DNA of 64,000 nucleotides from contig NZ_BNDS01000003.1 in assembly GCF_014656545.1 (NCBI RefSeq), positions 64,606 to 128,605 on the forward strand. Direction: 5' to 3'. The DNA comes from Neobacillus kokaensis (lineage in GTDB: Bacteria > Bacillota > Bacilli > Bacillales > Cytobacillaceae). The position numbers and the translations under genes were made by a program. Shown here piece after piece: positions 1 to 9,440 of the stretch. How positions within the stretch are numbered: the first letter of the stretch is position 1; each line of letters begins with the position of its first letter. The notes under the pieces are model-generated. The model saw only the letters and a program-made list of their open reading frames with translations. It made no database searches and had not been told where the DNA came from.

Positions 1-1713
1 TTGTTTACTGCTGCCTACCATGGTAATTATCACAAGCATAGTGATGATTTAAATTTGACTATTTATTCCGGAGGAGAAATCATAACGGAAGCTGGTCCAA
101 ATGGATATAATTATCAGGATCCATTTACCAAATATGCTTATTCTTCTTTTGCACATAATACTTTGATTGTGGATGGGAATGGTTTGCCGCGTACAGATGG
201 CAAATGCGACCAAGTGTACTTTACAGACTACCATACATCAGATGATACGAGTGAGGTTACAGGTGTTAATAAGCGCTATAATGATGTAGAACATCGACGT
301 AATGTAAAATACAGCAGCAAATCTAATCATGTGTTCGTGAACGATTTTGTGACTTCAAATAAGAAGCATGAATACAAATTTCTATGGCATGTTGCGCCTG
401 AAATAAAAGTTCACTTACGTGATAGCATAGTAGAATTATTTCGGAATGATGAAAAAGTGATGGAAATTGAAATTACAACTTCTGCTCCTGTCAGAATTCG
501 AACTGTTAAAGGACAAACAGTACCAAGCATTTTGGGATGGAAGTTTCCAAAAATGGAATCTAAGGAAATGCTGACAACTTTGGAAGTAGAGATTAGCGGT
601 GATAATATTGAATGTATGACAGAATTTAGATTAGCTGAATTCAATGTACCGCTTCGAAAACAGGCACCTTTTGAGATGGAGAAGGAATTTCCTTCATTTA
701 GAAGTTTACGATATCATTTTGAACCTGCAGCATCGGAAAGTTATAAGGACAAATTATTTGTTATTTTCTCTGCTCTTGGAACAAAATATAGCTATTTATA
801 TAACTATATGAATACATTAAAAGATTTACCTGTAAATAAGCTCTTTATTCTCGATGATTTCGGTGATCAAGGTTCTTATTATCTGGGGAAAAATAGGGAT
901 TTTAGTATTGAAACTTCTGTAATTTCTCTTATTCAATATATCATGAGGCAGAATAAAATTTTGTCTGAAAATGTAACTGCGCTCGGTTCTTCAAAAGGCG
1001 GATTTACCGCACTTTATTATGGCATTAAGTATTATTTTGGCAATGTAATAGCGGGAGGGCCGCAAAGTAAGTTAGGCTCTTTTTTATTGCAGCAAGCAAA
1101 TCATCCGAACATTGCAGAGTATATTGCTGGAGGTTCTAAGGAATCTGATAGATATTACTTGGATGGATTGTTGTTAAATGTTCTTAATCAGCCATGTGAT
1201 GTTTCGCCTAATATTCATATTTTTGTAGGAAAAGATGATCATCACTATAAGAATCATGTTCTTCCTTTATATAATGTATTGGGTAATAGGGGCTATAAAG
1301 TAGATTTAAAAACCTCTGACGGGGTTAACCATGATGAATTGAAAATTTATTTCCCTTATTATTTGTTGGGAAAAGCGAAACAAATATTAGGCATACCATT
1401 AGATGGGAAAACCGATGTGCTGCCGCAGGAAGAATTGCTTAAAATTATTAAATTATCCATATCGTCTGATGATAGACAAACTATTAAAGTTGAATCTGCA
1501 GTAAGCGGTGAAGGTCTCACGTTTGCTTATTATGTTTATAATGGAAATGAAATTATTAAAAAATATTCTTATTCGAAAAATTCAACTTTAGAACACAGAG
1601 TGGAATCAAATGGAGAATATTTTGTAAGAGTGTATGTACGAGATAAATTTGGTGGACAGACAGCCAGGAATACATCAAAAATTACTATAAATAGAAAAGG
1701 TAAGGTGCTTTAA
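1..1713 (+). CDS. Heparinase II/III-like C-terminal domain fused to an Asp2-like alpha/beta hydrolase (5' truncated)
   Basis: The frame is open from the first base, so the true start lies outside the window. Residues 1-215 resemble the C-terminal beta domain of heparinase II/III-family polysaccharide lyases: a KHSDDL segment, GGEIITEAG, and an AHNTLIVDG stretch matching the family's HNT-VDG motif. Residues ~240-455 look like an alpha/beta hydrolase of the Asp2 type with a GSSKGG nucleophile elbow near 328-333 and later DDHH and NHDE segments that could supply acid and histidine. Residues ~475-570 form a small beta-sandwich-like module that recurs in the genes at 6328 and 9441. The stop codon directly abuts the dehydrogenase start at 1714, so they are co-transcribed. 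I infer a role in processing or modifying a surface polysaccharide; substrate unknown. The fusion of lyase-like and hydrolase-like parts is unusual. Confidence 0.7.
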   Translation: MFTAAYHGNYHKHSDDLNLTIYSGGEIITEAGPNGYNYQDPFTKYAYSSFAHNTLIVDGNGLPRTDGKCDQVYFTDYHTSDDTSEVTGVNKRYNDVEHRRNVKYSSKSNHVFVNDFVTSNKKHEYKFLWHVAPEIKVHLRDSIVELFRNDEKVMEIEITTSAPVRIRTVKGQTVPSILGWKFPKMESKEMLTTLEVEISGDNIECMTEFRLAEFNVPLRKQAPFEMEKEFPSFRSLRYHFEPAASESYKDKLFVIFSALGTKYSYLYNYMNTLKDLPVNKLFILDDFGDQGSYYLGKNRDFSIETSVISLIQYIMRQNKILSENVTALGSSKGGFTALYYGIKYYFGNVIAGGPQSKLGSFLLQQANHPNIAEYIAGGSKESDRYYLDGLLLNVLNQPCDVSPNIHIFVGKDDHHYKNHVLPLYNVLGNRGYKVDLKTSDGVNHDELKIYFPYYLLGKAKQILGIPLDGKTDVLPQEELLKIIKLSISSDDRQTIKVESAVSGEGLTFAYYVYNGNEIIKKYSYSKNSTLEHRVESNGEYFVRVYVRDKFGGQTARNTSKITINRKGKVL

Positions 1714-2991
1714 ATGAAACTTTGTACAATTGGTCTAGGATATATTGGTCTTCCAACTTCTATTATGTTTGCAAAACATAATGTAGAAGTCGTAGGTGTT
1801 GATGTTAAGCCAGAAGTTATTTCTTCATTAAATGGCGGTCATATTCACATTGAAGAGCCTGGTTTACAGGAAGCATTGGAGGAAGTACTAGAAAAAGGGA
1901 CATTTCGAGCATCTTTAAAAGCAGAAGAAGCGGATGCATTTATTATTTCGGTGCCAACGCCGAACAATGACGACATATACAAATCCTGTGACTTGAACTT
2001 TGTCTTGAGCGGCGTAAGATCCGTTCTCCCATTTGTAAAAAGAGGCAATGTAATTATTGTTGAATCTACGATTGCACCAAGAAGTATGGACGATTATGTA
2101 AAACCACTTGTAGAAGAAGCGGGATTTGTTGTCGGGAAGGATATCTTCCTAGTACATTGTCCTGAACGCGTATTACCAGGTCAAATTCTTCATGAATTAA
2201 TCTATAACAATCGTATTGTTGGCGGTGTTACTCCAGAATGTACAGAAGCAGGAGCTATGGTTTACAGCACGTTTGTAAAAGGTGAAATTATTAAAACAAA
2301 TGCTAAAACAGCTGAAATGTCAAAATTAATGGAAAATACTTTCCGCGATGTTAACATAGCCTTAGCCAATGAATTAACAAAGGTATGTAACGAATTAGAG
2401 ATTAATGCACTGGATGTTATCGAGATGGCAAACAAGCATCCACGTGTAAATCTTCATACACCAGGACCAGGAGTTGGCGGTCATTGTTTAGCGGTTGACC
2501 CATATTTTATCGTGGCTAAAGCACCTGAACAAGCCCAATTAATCAATTTAGCAAGAACAATTAACACTTCTATGCCTGAGTTTGTGGTAGAAAACATCAA
2601 TACATTGATGGAAAATGAAAATGGAAAAACTGTTACTTTATTCGGATTAACATATAAAGGAAACGTAGACGATATTCGAGAAAGTCCAGCAATGGAAATT
2701 CTTCATATGTTAGAAGCAGAAGGAAAATATGAGGTACGAGCTCATGATCCACACGTAAGTGCAGATTTTGTTATCAATGATATTAAAGAGGCTGTAACTG
2801 GTTCAGATTTAATTGTTGTCTTAACAGACCACAACGAATTTAAAGAATTAAAAGAAGAAGATTTTAATGGTATGGCAACTAAAAGGATCTTTGATACAAA
2901 AAATGTGGTAAAAATGATTCCTACTGATGTAAAGTACTTGAATTTTGGCAATTTATTTGAAGCAACTAAGAAGGAAGCTCTTACAGTATGA
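1714..2991 (+). CDS. wecC: UDP-N-acetyl-D-mannosaminuronate dehydrogenase-type nucleotide-sugar dehydrogenase
   Basis: This 425-residue protein belongs to the UDP-glucose/GDP-mannose dehydrogenase family, which oxidises a nucleotide sugar C6 alcohol to the uronate with two NAD+. The N-terminal Rossmann motif GLGYIGLP is at residues 7-14. The central domain carries the catalytic cysteine in GVGGHCLAVDPY, near residue 257, and the C-terminal UDP-binding domain follows. The YIGLP and GGHCLAVDPY patterns fit the WecC branch (UDP-ManNAc to UDP-ManNAcA) better than the TuaD/Ugd branch, but the exact sugar is inferred. The last four bases (ATGA) overlap the start of the exporter permease, so the uronic-acid sugar is probably part of the polymer that exporter handles. 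Confidence 0.85.
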   Translation: MKLCTIGLGYIGLPTSIMFAKHNVEVVGVDVKPEVISSLNGGHIHIEEPGLQEALEEVLEKGTFRASLKAEEADAFIISVPTPNNDDIYKSCDLNFVLSGVRSVLPFVKRGNVIIVESTIAPRSMDDYVKPLVEEAGFVVGKDIFLVHCPERVLPGQILHELIYNNRIVGGVTPECTEAGAMVYSTFVKGEIIKTNAKTAEMSKLMENTFRDVNIALANELTKVCNELEINALDVIEMANKHPRVNLHTPGPGVGGHCLAVDPYFIVAKAPEQAQLINLARTINTSMPEFVVENINTLMENENGKTVTLFGLTYKGNVDDIRESPAMEILHMLEAEGKYEVRAHDPHVSADFVINDIKEAVTGSDLIVVLTDHNEFKELKEEDFNGMATKRIFDTKNVVKMIPTDVKYLNFGNLFEATKKEALTV

Positions 2992-3791
2992 AATTTGTCT
3001 TACAAGTCATAAATGAACAATTGAAAAATGTTCATCTTATCTTAAGATTAGCTATTTATGACATTAAAGGTCAGTATCAATTGCACTATTTAGGCTGGTT
3101 ATGGCAATTTTTAAATCCAGTGTTACAAATTGCATTATACTGGTTTGTATTTGGCTTTGGAATCAGGCGGGGGTCTCCAGTAGGAGATACTCCCTTCCTG
3201 GTTTGGCTATTAGTAGGGTTAATCCCATGGTTTTTTATTGGACCTGCAATTTTGCAAGGTTCAAATAGTATATATTCTAGAGTTAGTTTAGTTTCAAAAA
3301 TGAAATTTCCAGTTAGTATTTTACCCACTACTAGTATAGTTACAAATAGTTTTAATTTTTTAAGCATGATGCTGATATTAGTAGTACTCCTAGTAATTAA
3401 TAAAATTAATGCGGGACTGTATTTACTTCAATTGCCCTATTATTTATTCTGTTTATATGTTTTTCTATTTTCTGTTTGCTTATTATTTTCTACAATATCG
3501 ATTATTGTAAGAGACTTTCAGCTATTGATTCAGTCTGGAATGAGAATGGTTTTTTTTCTTCTTCCAATTGTATGGAAAATAGACAATCTTCCACCGCTTT
3601 TTGTCAATATACTAAAGTTGAATCCAATCTTTTATTTAATTGAGGGATTTAGACATACAATTTTGGGTGGAGGATGGTTCTTTTCAGAATTGACTTATAC
3701 CGCTTATTTTTGGAGTTTAACGTTATTTATTTTATTCCTTGGTTCTTTTATGCATATTAAATTCCGCAAGAAATTTGTAGATTATATTTAA
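2988..3791 (+). CDS. ABC-2 type polysaccharide/teichoic acid exporter permease (TagG-like, first copy)
   Basis: A 267-residue integral membrane protein of the TagG/Wzm family. It opens with an amphipathic segment (LRLAIYDIKGQYQLHYLGWLWQFLNP) typical of this family, then about six hydrophobic helices, and ends in a short basic tail. It should form the membrane channel that flips a lipid-linked glycopolymer outward, energised by the ATPase encoded just downstream. It overlaps the dehydrogenase by four bases. A second TagG paralogue lies at 29334 and the two are clearly diverged, so the strain probably exports two polymers. Which polymer each handles cannot be told from sequence alone. Confidence 0.85.
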   Translation: MKFVLQVINEQLKNVHLILRLAIYDIKGQYQLHYLGWLWQFLNPVLQIALYWFVFGFGIRRGSPVGDTPFLVWLLVGLIPWFFIGPAILQGSNSIYSRVSLVSKMKFPVSILPTTSIVTNSFNFLSMMLILVVLLVINKINAGLYLLQLPYYLFCLYVFLFSVCLLFSTISIIVRDFQLLIQSGMRMVFFLLPIVWKIDNLPPLFVNILKLNPIFYLIEGFRHTILGGGWFFSELTYTAYFWSLTLFILFLGSFMHIKFRKKFVDYI

Positions 3792-3803
3792 TCGGAGGCT
3801 TAT

Positions 3804-5441
3804 TTGATGAAGCCAAAAGTTATTTTTAGAAATGTTTCAAAAACCTATACCCTTTATGGAGGTAAATTTGATAAATTAGCCGATTTATTTTCATCTAGAA
3901 AGAAAAAAAATAAAACTTTTTATGCACTTAATAATATCTCATTTGAAGTTTATGAAGGTGAGACAATTGGTATTATAGGTGTGAATGGTTCTGGAAAATC
4001 AACAATGTCAAATTTATTAGCGCAGGTTATACCACCTACATCTGGTCAAATATCAATAAATGGTGAAACATCACTCATAGCAATTTCAGTTGGACTGAAC
4101 AATAACCTAACAGGTTTTGAAAATATAGAATTAAAATGTCTCATGCATGGTTTATCGCAGGAGAAAATTGAGGAAATTACACCAAAAATAATTGAATTTG
4201 CTGATATAGGTGAGTTTATCAGCCAACCGGTTAAGAACTATTCTAGTGGTATGAAGTCCAGATTAGGATTTGCCATCTCTGTTCATACAGATCCGGATAT
4301 CCTAATTATTGATGAGGCTCTTTCTGTCGGGGATGAGACATTTTATGAAAAATGTTTAGCAAAAATGGAAGAGTTTAAAAAGAAAGGAAAAACAATTTTC
4401 TTTATTAGTCACTCCATTTCACAAGTCAGATCTTTTTGTGATAGGGCAATTTGGCTGCATCACGGTAAAGTTCAAAGTTATGGGGGAATAGGAAAAGTAA
4501 TAAGGGAATATAAGGAGTTTATTTCCTGGCATAAAGCTCTTGCTCCAGAAGAACAAAAAATGTATAAAAAAGAAATGATGGCAAAGCAATTCATATCATT
4601 TGATAAGATTAACAATGTTGAAAATGAGTCAGTTCAGTTACACAGCAGATCAATGACAAAAAAGAAGAAAAATTCCGAGAAGCAAGGCAAAAATTTCATT
4701 TTATCCGTATTATTTCTTTGTATGTTGGTTAGTGCTTATATGTTGTTACAAGGTGGTCTTCATTCTGTGGCTGATACTTCCAAAAAGATTGAGAATACTA
4801 AAAATAACTTAGAAGTTAAAAAGTCTTCTCAACCTATTCAAAAAGAGGTGCGGATTATTAATCGGGAAGGGTATGTTCGGGAAAATAAAATCGAACTATT
4901 TAGTGATAGTAATAAGAAAAAGGTGATATCCTCTTTGGATTTTTCCGAAAAAGTTATGGTTGAAGAAGAAGCGGACCAACTTTATAAAATTCGATTAGAT
5001 AATGACAAGGAAGGGTATACCGACCAAAAGAATATTAGCCTTTTGGACAGCATAGATGATACTAAAAAGATAACTTTGAGTGGAATCTTATCTATAACTC
5101 CCGAGGTTTTTAGTAAAACGTATCAATTTTATTTAGCTTATATAAATGCAAGTGAAGAAAAAATAAAAAATGATTTGCGTGGATTAACCAACGAAATTGC
5201 AGAAAACTCAAATAAAAAGTTCCTTGTTTTTGGAAATGGACAGATCATATTTCAAATCAATAACGGAGAATCCACTGCTCTTATCATAAAAGGTATAGAT
5301 ACAAACTCTCCTGAGTTTAGTTCATTGAGTGAGAATGCTGTTCTCAAAGATCAAGAGGGTAATTTCGGCCTTGTTGCTACAGAGCAAAATTATATTATTT
5401 ATAATAAATTAGACCAAACTATAACAATTGAAACAAAATAA
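3804..5441 (+). CDS. ABC exporter ATPase with extracytoplasmic SH3-like C-terminus (TagH-like, first copy)
   Basis: A 545-residue TagH-type ATPase. Walker A GVNGSGKST lies at ~59-67, the ABC signature region SSGMKSRLG near 147-155, and Walker B ILIIDEA near 166. After the ATPase domain comes a basic linker, one hydrophobic helix (~298-318), an SH3b-like segment (~345-420) and another small domain. This layout matches long TagH of B. subtilis, whose C-terminus lies outside the membrane. The TTG at 3804 is possible, but the ATG at 3807 is better spaced from the CGGAGG ribosome binding site at 3793-3798. A strong terminator follows, ending this transcription unit. The second TagH (30214) lacks the C-terminal extension. 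Confidence 0.85.
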   Translation: MMKPKVIFRNVSKTYTLYGGKFDKLADLFSSRKKKNKTFYALNNISFEVYEGETIGIIGVNGSGKSTMSNLLAQVIPPTSGQISINGETSLIAISVGLNNNLTGFENIELKCLMHGLSQEKIEEITPKIIEFADIGEFISQPVKNYSSGMKSRLGFAISVHTDPDILIIDEALSVGDETFYEKCLAKMEEFKKKGKTIFFISHSISQVRSFCDRAIWLHHGKVQSYGGIGKVIREYKEFISWHKALAPEEQKMYKKEMMAKQFISFDKINNVENESVQLHSRSMTKKKKNSEKQGKNFILSVLFLCMLVSAYMLLQGGLHSVADTSKKIENTKNNLEVKKSSQPIQKEVRIINREGYVRENKIELFSDSNKKKVISSLDFSEKVMVEEEADQLYKIRLDNDKEGYTDQKNISLLDSIDDTKKITLSGILSITPEVFSKTYQFYLAYINASEEKIKNDLRGLTNEIAENSNKKFLVFGNGQIIFQINNGESTALIIKGIDTNSPEFSSLSENAVLKDQEGNFGLVATEQNYIIYNKLDQTITIETK

Positions 5442-5484
5442 AAATATCCCCGATTTAAATAAAAAGTTAGGGATATTTTTATTT
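5441..5484 (+). terminator. Rho-independent terminator after first tagGH pair
   Basis: Inverted repeat AAAATATCCC ... GGGATATTTT with a T-rich tail directly after the ATPase stop codon. Confidence 0.85.
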
Positions 5485-5573
5485 AAATAGGCTTTTAATT
5501 ACCAAATAGTGGGTTGTTTTAAAAAATATCCTAAAGATACGAAGATTAGTAAATACTAAGGAGGATTGATAAG

Positions 5574-6293
5574 ATGTCGATTATAATCGATATTTTTGGA
5601 AGTTGTGTAACTAGAGATGCATTTGCATTAGATAATCCATTTACAATAAATAGGTATTTTGCGCGTACTTCTATTATAAGTCAATACTCAAAAGCAATTA
5701 ATATTAGGGAAGATGAGATACAGCTTTCCTCTAGATTTCAACAAAGAATGGTCTATAATGATTTGCAAAAAATGTTTAGAAGATATATACAGAATCCCTC
5801 ATCTGACTATTTTATTATTGATTTAATAGACGAAAGAATGAATCTGATCAAATTAAAACAAGGTCCTTATATTACAAGGTCCAAGGAATATGATAATGCA
5901 AAACTTAAATTAGACCAAGTATCAATTCTGAATCGCCTTCAGTTACCAGAAAATTTATGGTTTGAAAAAGCTGAGTTATTTATCGAAGATTTGAAGAAGA
6001 AGTTTGACTTAAATAAGATTATTTTACATAAGGTTTTCTGGCAAGAGAAATATAAAACTGCTGCAGGAGATCTGAGAGAATTTGAAAATATAGAAGTAAT
6101 TAGTCAAAATAATCGTCTATTAAATACCTATTACTCTTTTATAGAAAACCATATGGATGGTATTCATGTAATAGATCTTAATGGAAAGTACTATTCGGAT
6201 GAAACACATCGCTGGGGAAAATCTCCGTTTCATTTTGAAGAAGAATATTATAAGGAATTTCTTCAACAATTACAGACTATTACAATAGAATAG
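5574..6293 (+). CDS. DUF6270 SGNH-like protein
   Basis: A 239-residue protein with the hallmarks of the DUF6270 family: an N-terminal IFGSCVTRDAF block (residues 7-17, with a GSC nucleophile-like position) and a C-terminal H-x-WGKSPFHF segment followed by EEEYY. Together these suggest an SGNH-hydrolase-like fold, although Cys or Ser as nucleophile is not settled. The start is supported by an AAGGAGG site ten bases upstream. Genes of this family commonly sit in capsule and teichoic-acid loci, where acyl or phosphodiester modification has been proposed; I know of no proven reaction. It is probably co-transcribed with the hydrolase at 6328. Confidence 0.75.
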   Translation: MSIIIDIFGSCVTRDAFALDNPFTINRYFARTSIISQYSKAINIREDEIQLSSRFQQRMVYNDLQKMFRRYIQNPSSDYFIIDLIDERMNLIKLKQGPYITRSKEYDNAKLKLDQVSILNRLQLPENLWFEKAELFIEDLKKKFDLNKIILHKVFWQEKYKTAAGDLREFENIEVISQNNRLLNTYYSFIENHMDGIHVIDLNGKYYSDETHRWGKSPFHFEEEYYKEFLQQLQTITIE

Positions 6294-6327
6294 AAAAGAA
6301 ATAAGATACATAAAGGGTGGGTAAAGG

Positions 6328-7353
6328 GTGTCTTCAATAGCAGAAATGATTAAAGAAAATGAAAAGATATTTAACGGCGCACTGCCGATTAAATATTATT
6401 TTTCACCTTCAACTGAAGTGTCAGAGCATTTGATCATTGGATTTTCAGGATTTAATGGAAAAGAATCAACTGGTGAACCTGCAAGATATAACTATGTCAA
6501 ACAATTAAGGGATTTTAATTGTCATAAGCTGTTTATCTTAGATAGTTATGATGGACACCCTTGCTATTATATTGGAAAAAATAAATCATTAGATTATGAA
6601 GTTACTGTTATGGCGTTGATTAATTATATCGCTAATAGATTACAAATCCCTATGTCTAATGTTATTACGATTGGTTCAAGTAAAGGTGGTACTGCTGCGT
6701 TATACTTTGGAATGAAATATAGTTTGGGCCATGTAGTTGCTGGGGGAATGCAAACCAAAGTAGGTGATTATCTATGGCTGGGAGACTATACACGAAACAA
6801 GGTTTTGCCTTTAATAACCAATGGAAACGAAGAAAATGATAGACGTTACTTAAATAGATTCTTTGAAAAAATCTTTTTTAATCCAAGAAAAAATACTAAC
6901 TATAATATTCATGGAGGAGCAGGAGATCACCATTTTGTGAATTATGGAAAGCCCTTTATTGAATGTCTGGATAATCATAGAATTAAGTATCGTTTAGATA
7001 TACAGGACTATTCCGATCATGGTTTAATTGGGCAATACTATACCCCATTCTTGATGAATCAACTTTCAAGAATTACAGGGAAAATTACAATTTTAAGGGC
7101 TCAATTAGAACAAAAAGAAAATGAGCTTAAGGTTTTCTGTCATATAGCTAATACCTTAAAAAGTGATAGCTCTATCAGATACGCGTATTATTTCTTTAGA
7201 AATAACGATAACGAACCATTTGAAAAAATACACTATAACAGGGCAAATAGTTATACACTGACTGTAAGCCAGCCAGGAAAATATCGGGTTAGGATATATA
7301 TTAGAAATGAAAAGGGAATTGTAAAGATTGGGACAAATCAGGTTGAAGTTTAG
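6328..7353 (+). CDS. Asp2-like alpha/beta hydrolase with C-terminal beta-sandwich module
   Basis: A 341-residue paralogue of the C-terminal two thirds of the gene at 1. The nucleophile elbow GSSKGG is near residues 116-121, a GDHH segment is near 205, and YSDHGL precedes the last helix, giving a plausible Ser-Asp-His triad. Residues ~252-341 repeat the beta module found in the genes at 1 and 9441 (shared pattern YAYY..., then GKYRVRIYIRNEKG). The start is GTG behind a GGGTGGG stretch. No signal peptide is seen, so it probably acts in the cytoplasm. It may add or remove an acyl group on a polymer precursor, but substrate and direction are unknown. Confidence 0.7.
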   Translation: MSSIAEMIKENEKIFNGALPIKYYFSPSTEVSEHLIIGFSGFNGKESTGEPARYNYVKQLRDFNCHKLFILDSYDGHPCYYIGKNKSLDYEVTVMALINYIANRLQIPMSNVITIGSSKGGTAALYFGMKYSLGHVVAGGMQTKVGDYLWLGDYTRNKVLPLITNGNEENDRRYLNRFFEKIFFNPRKNTNYNIHGGAGDHHFVNYGKPFIECLDNHRIKYRLDIQDYSDHGLIGQYYTPFLMNQLSRITGKITILRAQLEQKENELKVFCHIANTLKSDSSIRYAYYFFRNNDNEPFEKIHYNRANSYTLTVSQPGKYRVRIYIRNEKGIVKIGTNQVEV

Positions 7354-7466
7354 GGGAAAATTATAAACAAATTAATAATACAAGGAGCCTGTCTAAAAGG
7401 ATCATGTATCAATATAGACTTCCTTGAACAGTCTCAACGAGGTATAGGTTGAACAAAATAAAAAGA

Positions 7467-7518
7467 TAAAAAAGCAAGAAGGGAAAAGCATAAAGTTTTT
7501 CGCCACTTGCTTTTTTTA
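7467..7518. terminator. Bidirectional terminator between convergent genes
   Basis: AAAAAGCAAG ... CTTGCTTTTTT stem with A-run on the left and T-run on the right, between the forward hydrolase and the reverse beta-helix gene. It can serve both strands. Confidence 0.75.
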
Positions 7519-7546
7519 TATGCTAAAGGGCAGTCCTTCAGCATCT

Positions 7547-9220
7547 TTATTTGTTATTAGATTCAATAAAGTTTTTCAAGACGGGTACCTGTTCCTCCAT
7601 TGAATAATTTACAATTTTATTTTTATTCATGATACTTGAATTAGCCATTAGAGGAAATTCTGAAAAGATAAAATAAAAAGGTTGCCGATTAGGCATCATA
7701 CTAGCTTGCTTAATATCATTATTTAAGACTTGTATTTTTTTGATTTGAGTTGTATTAGTACCTTGGTCATTTAAGAATTTAATGAACGATTCGGAAATAT
7801 CTAATGCTTTATTTCCAACTATTTGTATCTCACTATTATTTAAATCATATGAGCGCTTAATTGAAAGGAAATTTTTTGCATTAAAGTCTTTTATACTTTT
7901 AGGTAGGTTATTTTTTAGAGCAATTTGTGGAATATTATTTCCACTAATTGTTTCATTATCTACTATAGATACATTTCTTCCAAATGCTAATATAATAGCA
8001 GCTCCCTTAAAATAACCTAAAAATTTGTTTTGCTTAATTGTTACATTTGAACTTCGTATGTTAACTCCATAATTTAGATTAGCTAACACGTTTCCTCTAA
8101 ATACAGTGAAGTTGGCAGTTGAATGTGTTCCGATACCATATTGTGTATCTTCAGTTAAGTATTGTAAACCTAATTCATTTTTACCTCCACCATAGACAGA
8201 ATTAAATTCTACGGTGCTAAAATAATCCGGATATTGCCCGGATACGTCTATACCTCGTCTGGAGCCCGAAATTCGATTATCTTGAATTGTTGAATATGAA
8301 CTTCCGTATAATTGTATACCATAACCACTATACTTATCATTTGCCTCAGTTACCTTGGAATTCTCTATATTCGTACGATAACTACTTACTACGTAAATTC
8401 CAACAGCAGTAGAGTTTTTGATGCTTACTCTATTAATAGAACTATTCGTTCCATATTCTAATTTAATACCTACTGTACGGTCGTTGGAAGGTTTACGGAT
8501 AATATTAATTTTTTCAATGCTTATATTTATAGGGTCAATTAATTTTATCTTTATGTTCTCTTTTTGTGGATCATATGCATCCCAAATACCTTCTGCAAGA
8601 ATAACTTCGGATTTATTAACCCCGATAATTTTGTGAAGTTCCCCTTTGTGTAAATTTTGTGTACCTGTCCTAGGCTCAAAATACCATGGTTTGTTACTCT
8701 CGATTAATAAAAGGTCATTTGAATCAACACCAGATCTATTTGGAAGATTTATATGTATATCCCTAGTTTTTAGAATATTGTTAATTTCTATCGTCTTTTT
8801 CACTTTGCCAGTAAAGTATAATACTGGTTCATTTTTTGTATTACTCCCCATTAGTAATGTGGCATTTTTTTGCCCATTAGTAGTAATATTAATATCTTTT
8901 GTAATCTTAATAGTCTCAGTAATAAGATAGGTCTTATTGGAATCGAAAATGATATTTCCGCCGTTTTTAACATGTTCAATGGCATTTAAAATGGCTTGAG
9001 TATCATTGTGTTTACCATCTCCAACAGCACCATAGTCACTAACATTAATAAAAGAGTAGGTTTTTTTGATTTCTTTTTGCACTTTGATTCTTTTACTATT
9101 ATCCGTAATCTTATCCTGTTTTTGATTATGGAAAATCCAAATGCCTAGGAATAAAGAGGCTGTTAAAATTAAAAATATAATAATTATATTTGTATTTTTT
9201 GAAAATCTACTTAAACGCAA
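7547..9220 (-). CDS. Membrane-anchored right-handed beta-helix (pectate-lyase-3-like) protein
   Basis: A 557-residue protein with an N-terminal signal anchor (about residues 10-30). Next comes the SDYGAVGDGKHNDTQAI motif (near residue 60) that starts pectate-lyase-superfamily beta-helices, then many short N-rich turns typical of parallel beta-helix coils (NxI/NxV). Family members cleave, epimerise or bind polysaccharides outside the membrane. No catalytic set could be assigned. The start is a TTG at 9218-9220 preceded by GGTGGAGA; the nearby ATG leads to a stop after six codons. It is the only reverse gene in the left part of the locus and may process the exported polymer. Confidence 0.75.
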   Translation of the reverse strand: MRLSRFSKNTNIIIIFLILTASLFLGIWIFHNQKQDKITDNSKRIKVQKEIKKTYSFINVSDYGAVGDGKHNDTQAILNAIEHVKNGGNIIFDSNKTYLITETIKITKDINITTNGQKNATLLMGSNTKNEPVLYFTGKVKKTIEINNILKTRDIHINLPNRSGVDSNDLLLIESNKPWYFEPRTGTQNLHKGELHKIIGVNKSEVILAEGIWDAYDPQKENIKIKLIDPINISIEKINIIRKPSNDRTVGIKLEYGTNSSINRVSIKNSTAVGIYVVSSYRTNIENSKVTEANDKYSGYGIQLYGSSYSTIQDNRISGSRRGIDVSGQYPDYFSTVEFNSVYGGGKNELGLQYLTEDTQYGIGTHSTANFTVFRGNVLANLNYGVNIRSSNVTIKQNKFLGYFKGAAIILAFGRNVSIVDNETISGNNIPQIALKNNLPKSIKDFNAKNFLSIKRSYDLNNSEIQIVGNKALDISESFIKFLNDQGTNTTQIKKIQVLNNDIKQASMMPNRQPFYFIFSEFPLMANSSIMNKNKIVNYSMEEQVPVLKNFIESNNK

Positions 9221-9440
9221 TATCCATCTCCACCTATTTAGAAATTATTTTCTAATTTATTATTTACGCTTCTATTCATATTTTAGAATAGTATAGCTTT
9301 TTATTCTACCGATATACTTTATTATACCATTGAAAATTTCTACCTTGTTTTTAAAGGGACAATAATTCGTGTGGTAAACCTATGAATTAGTATTTATTTG
9401 TGTATAATTTAGTTAGACATTTTTTTGGGAGGAATCAAAA
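9221..9440. other. Divergent intergenic region
   Basis: AT-rich spacer between the reverse beta-helix gene and the forward lipoprotein gene. A TATAAT box lies at 9403-9408 without a convincing -35. The promoters of both flanking genes must lie here. Confidence 0.4.
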
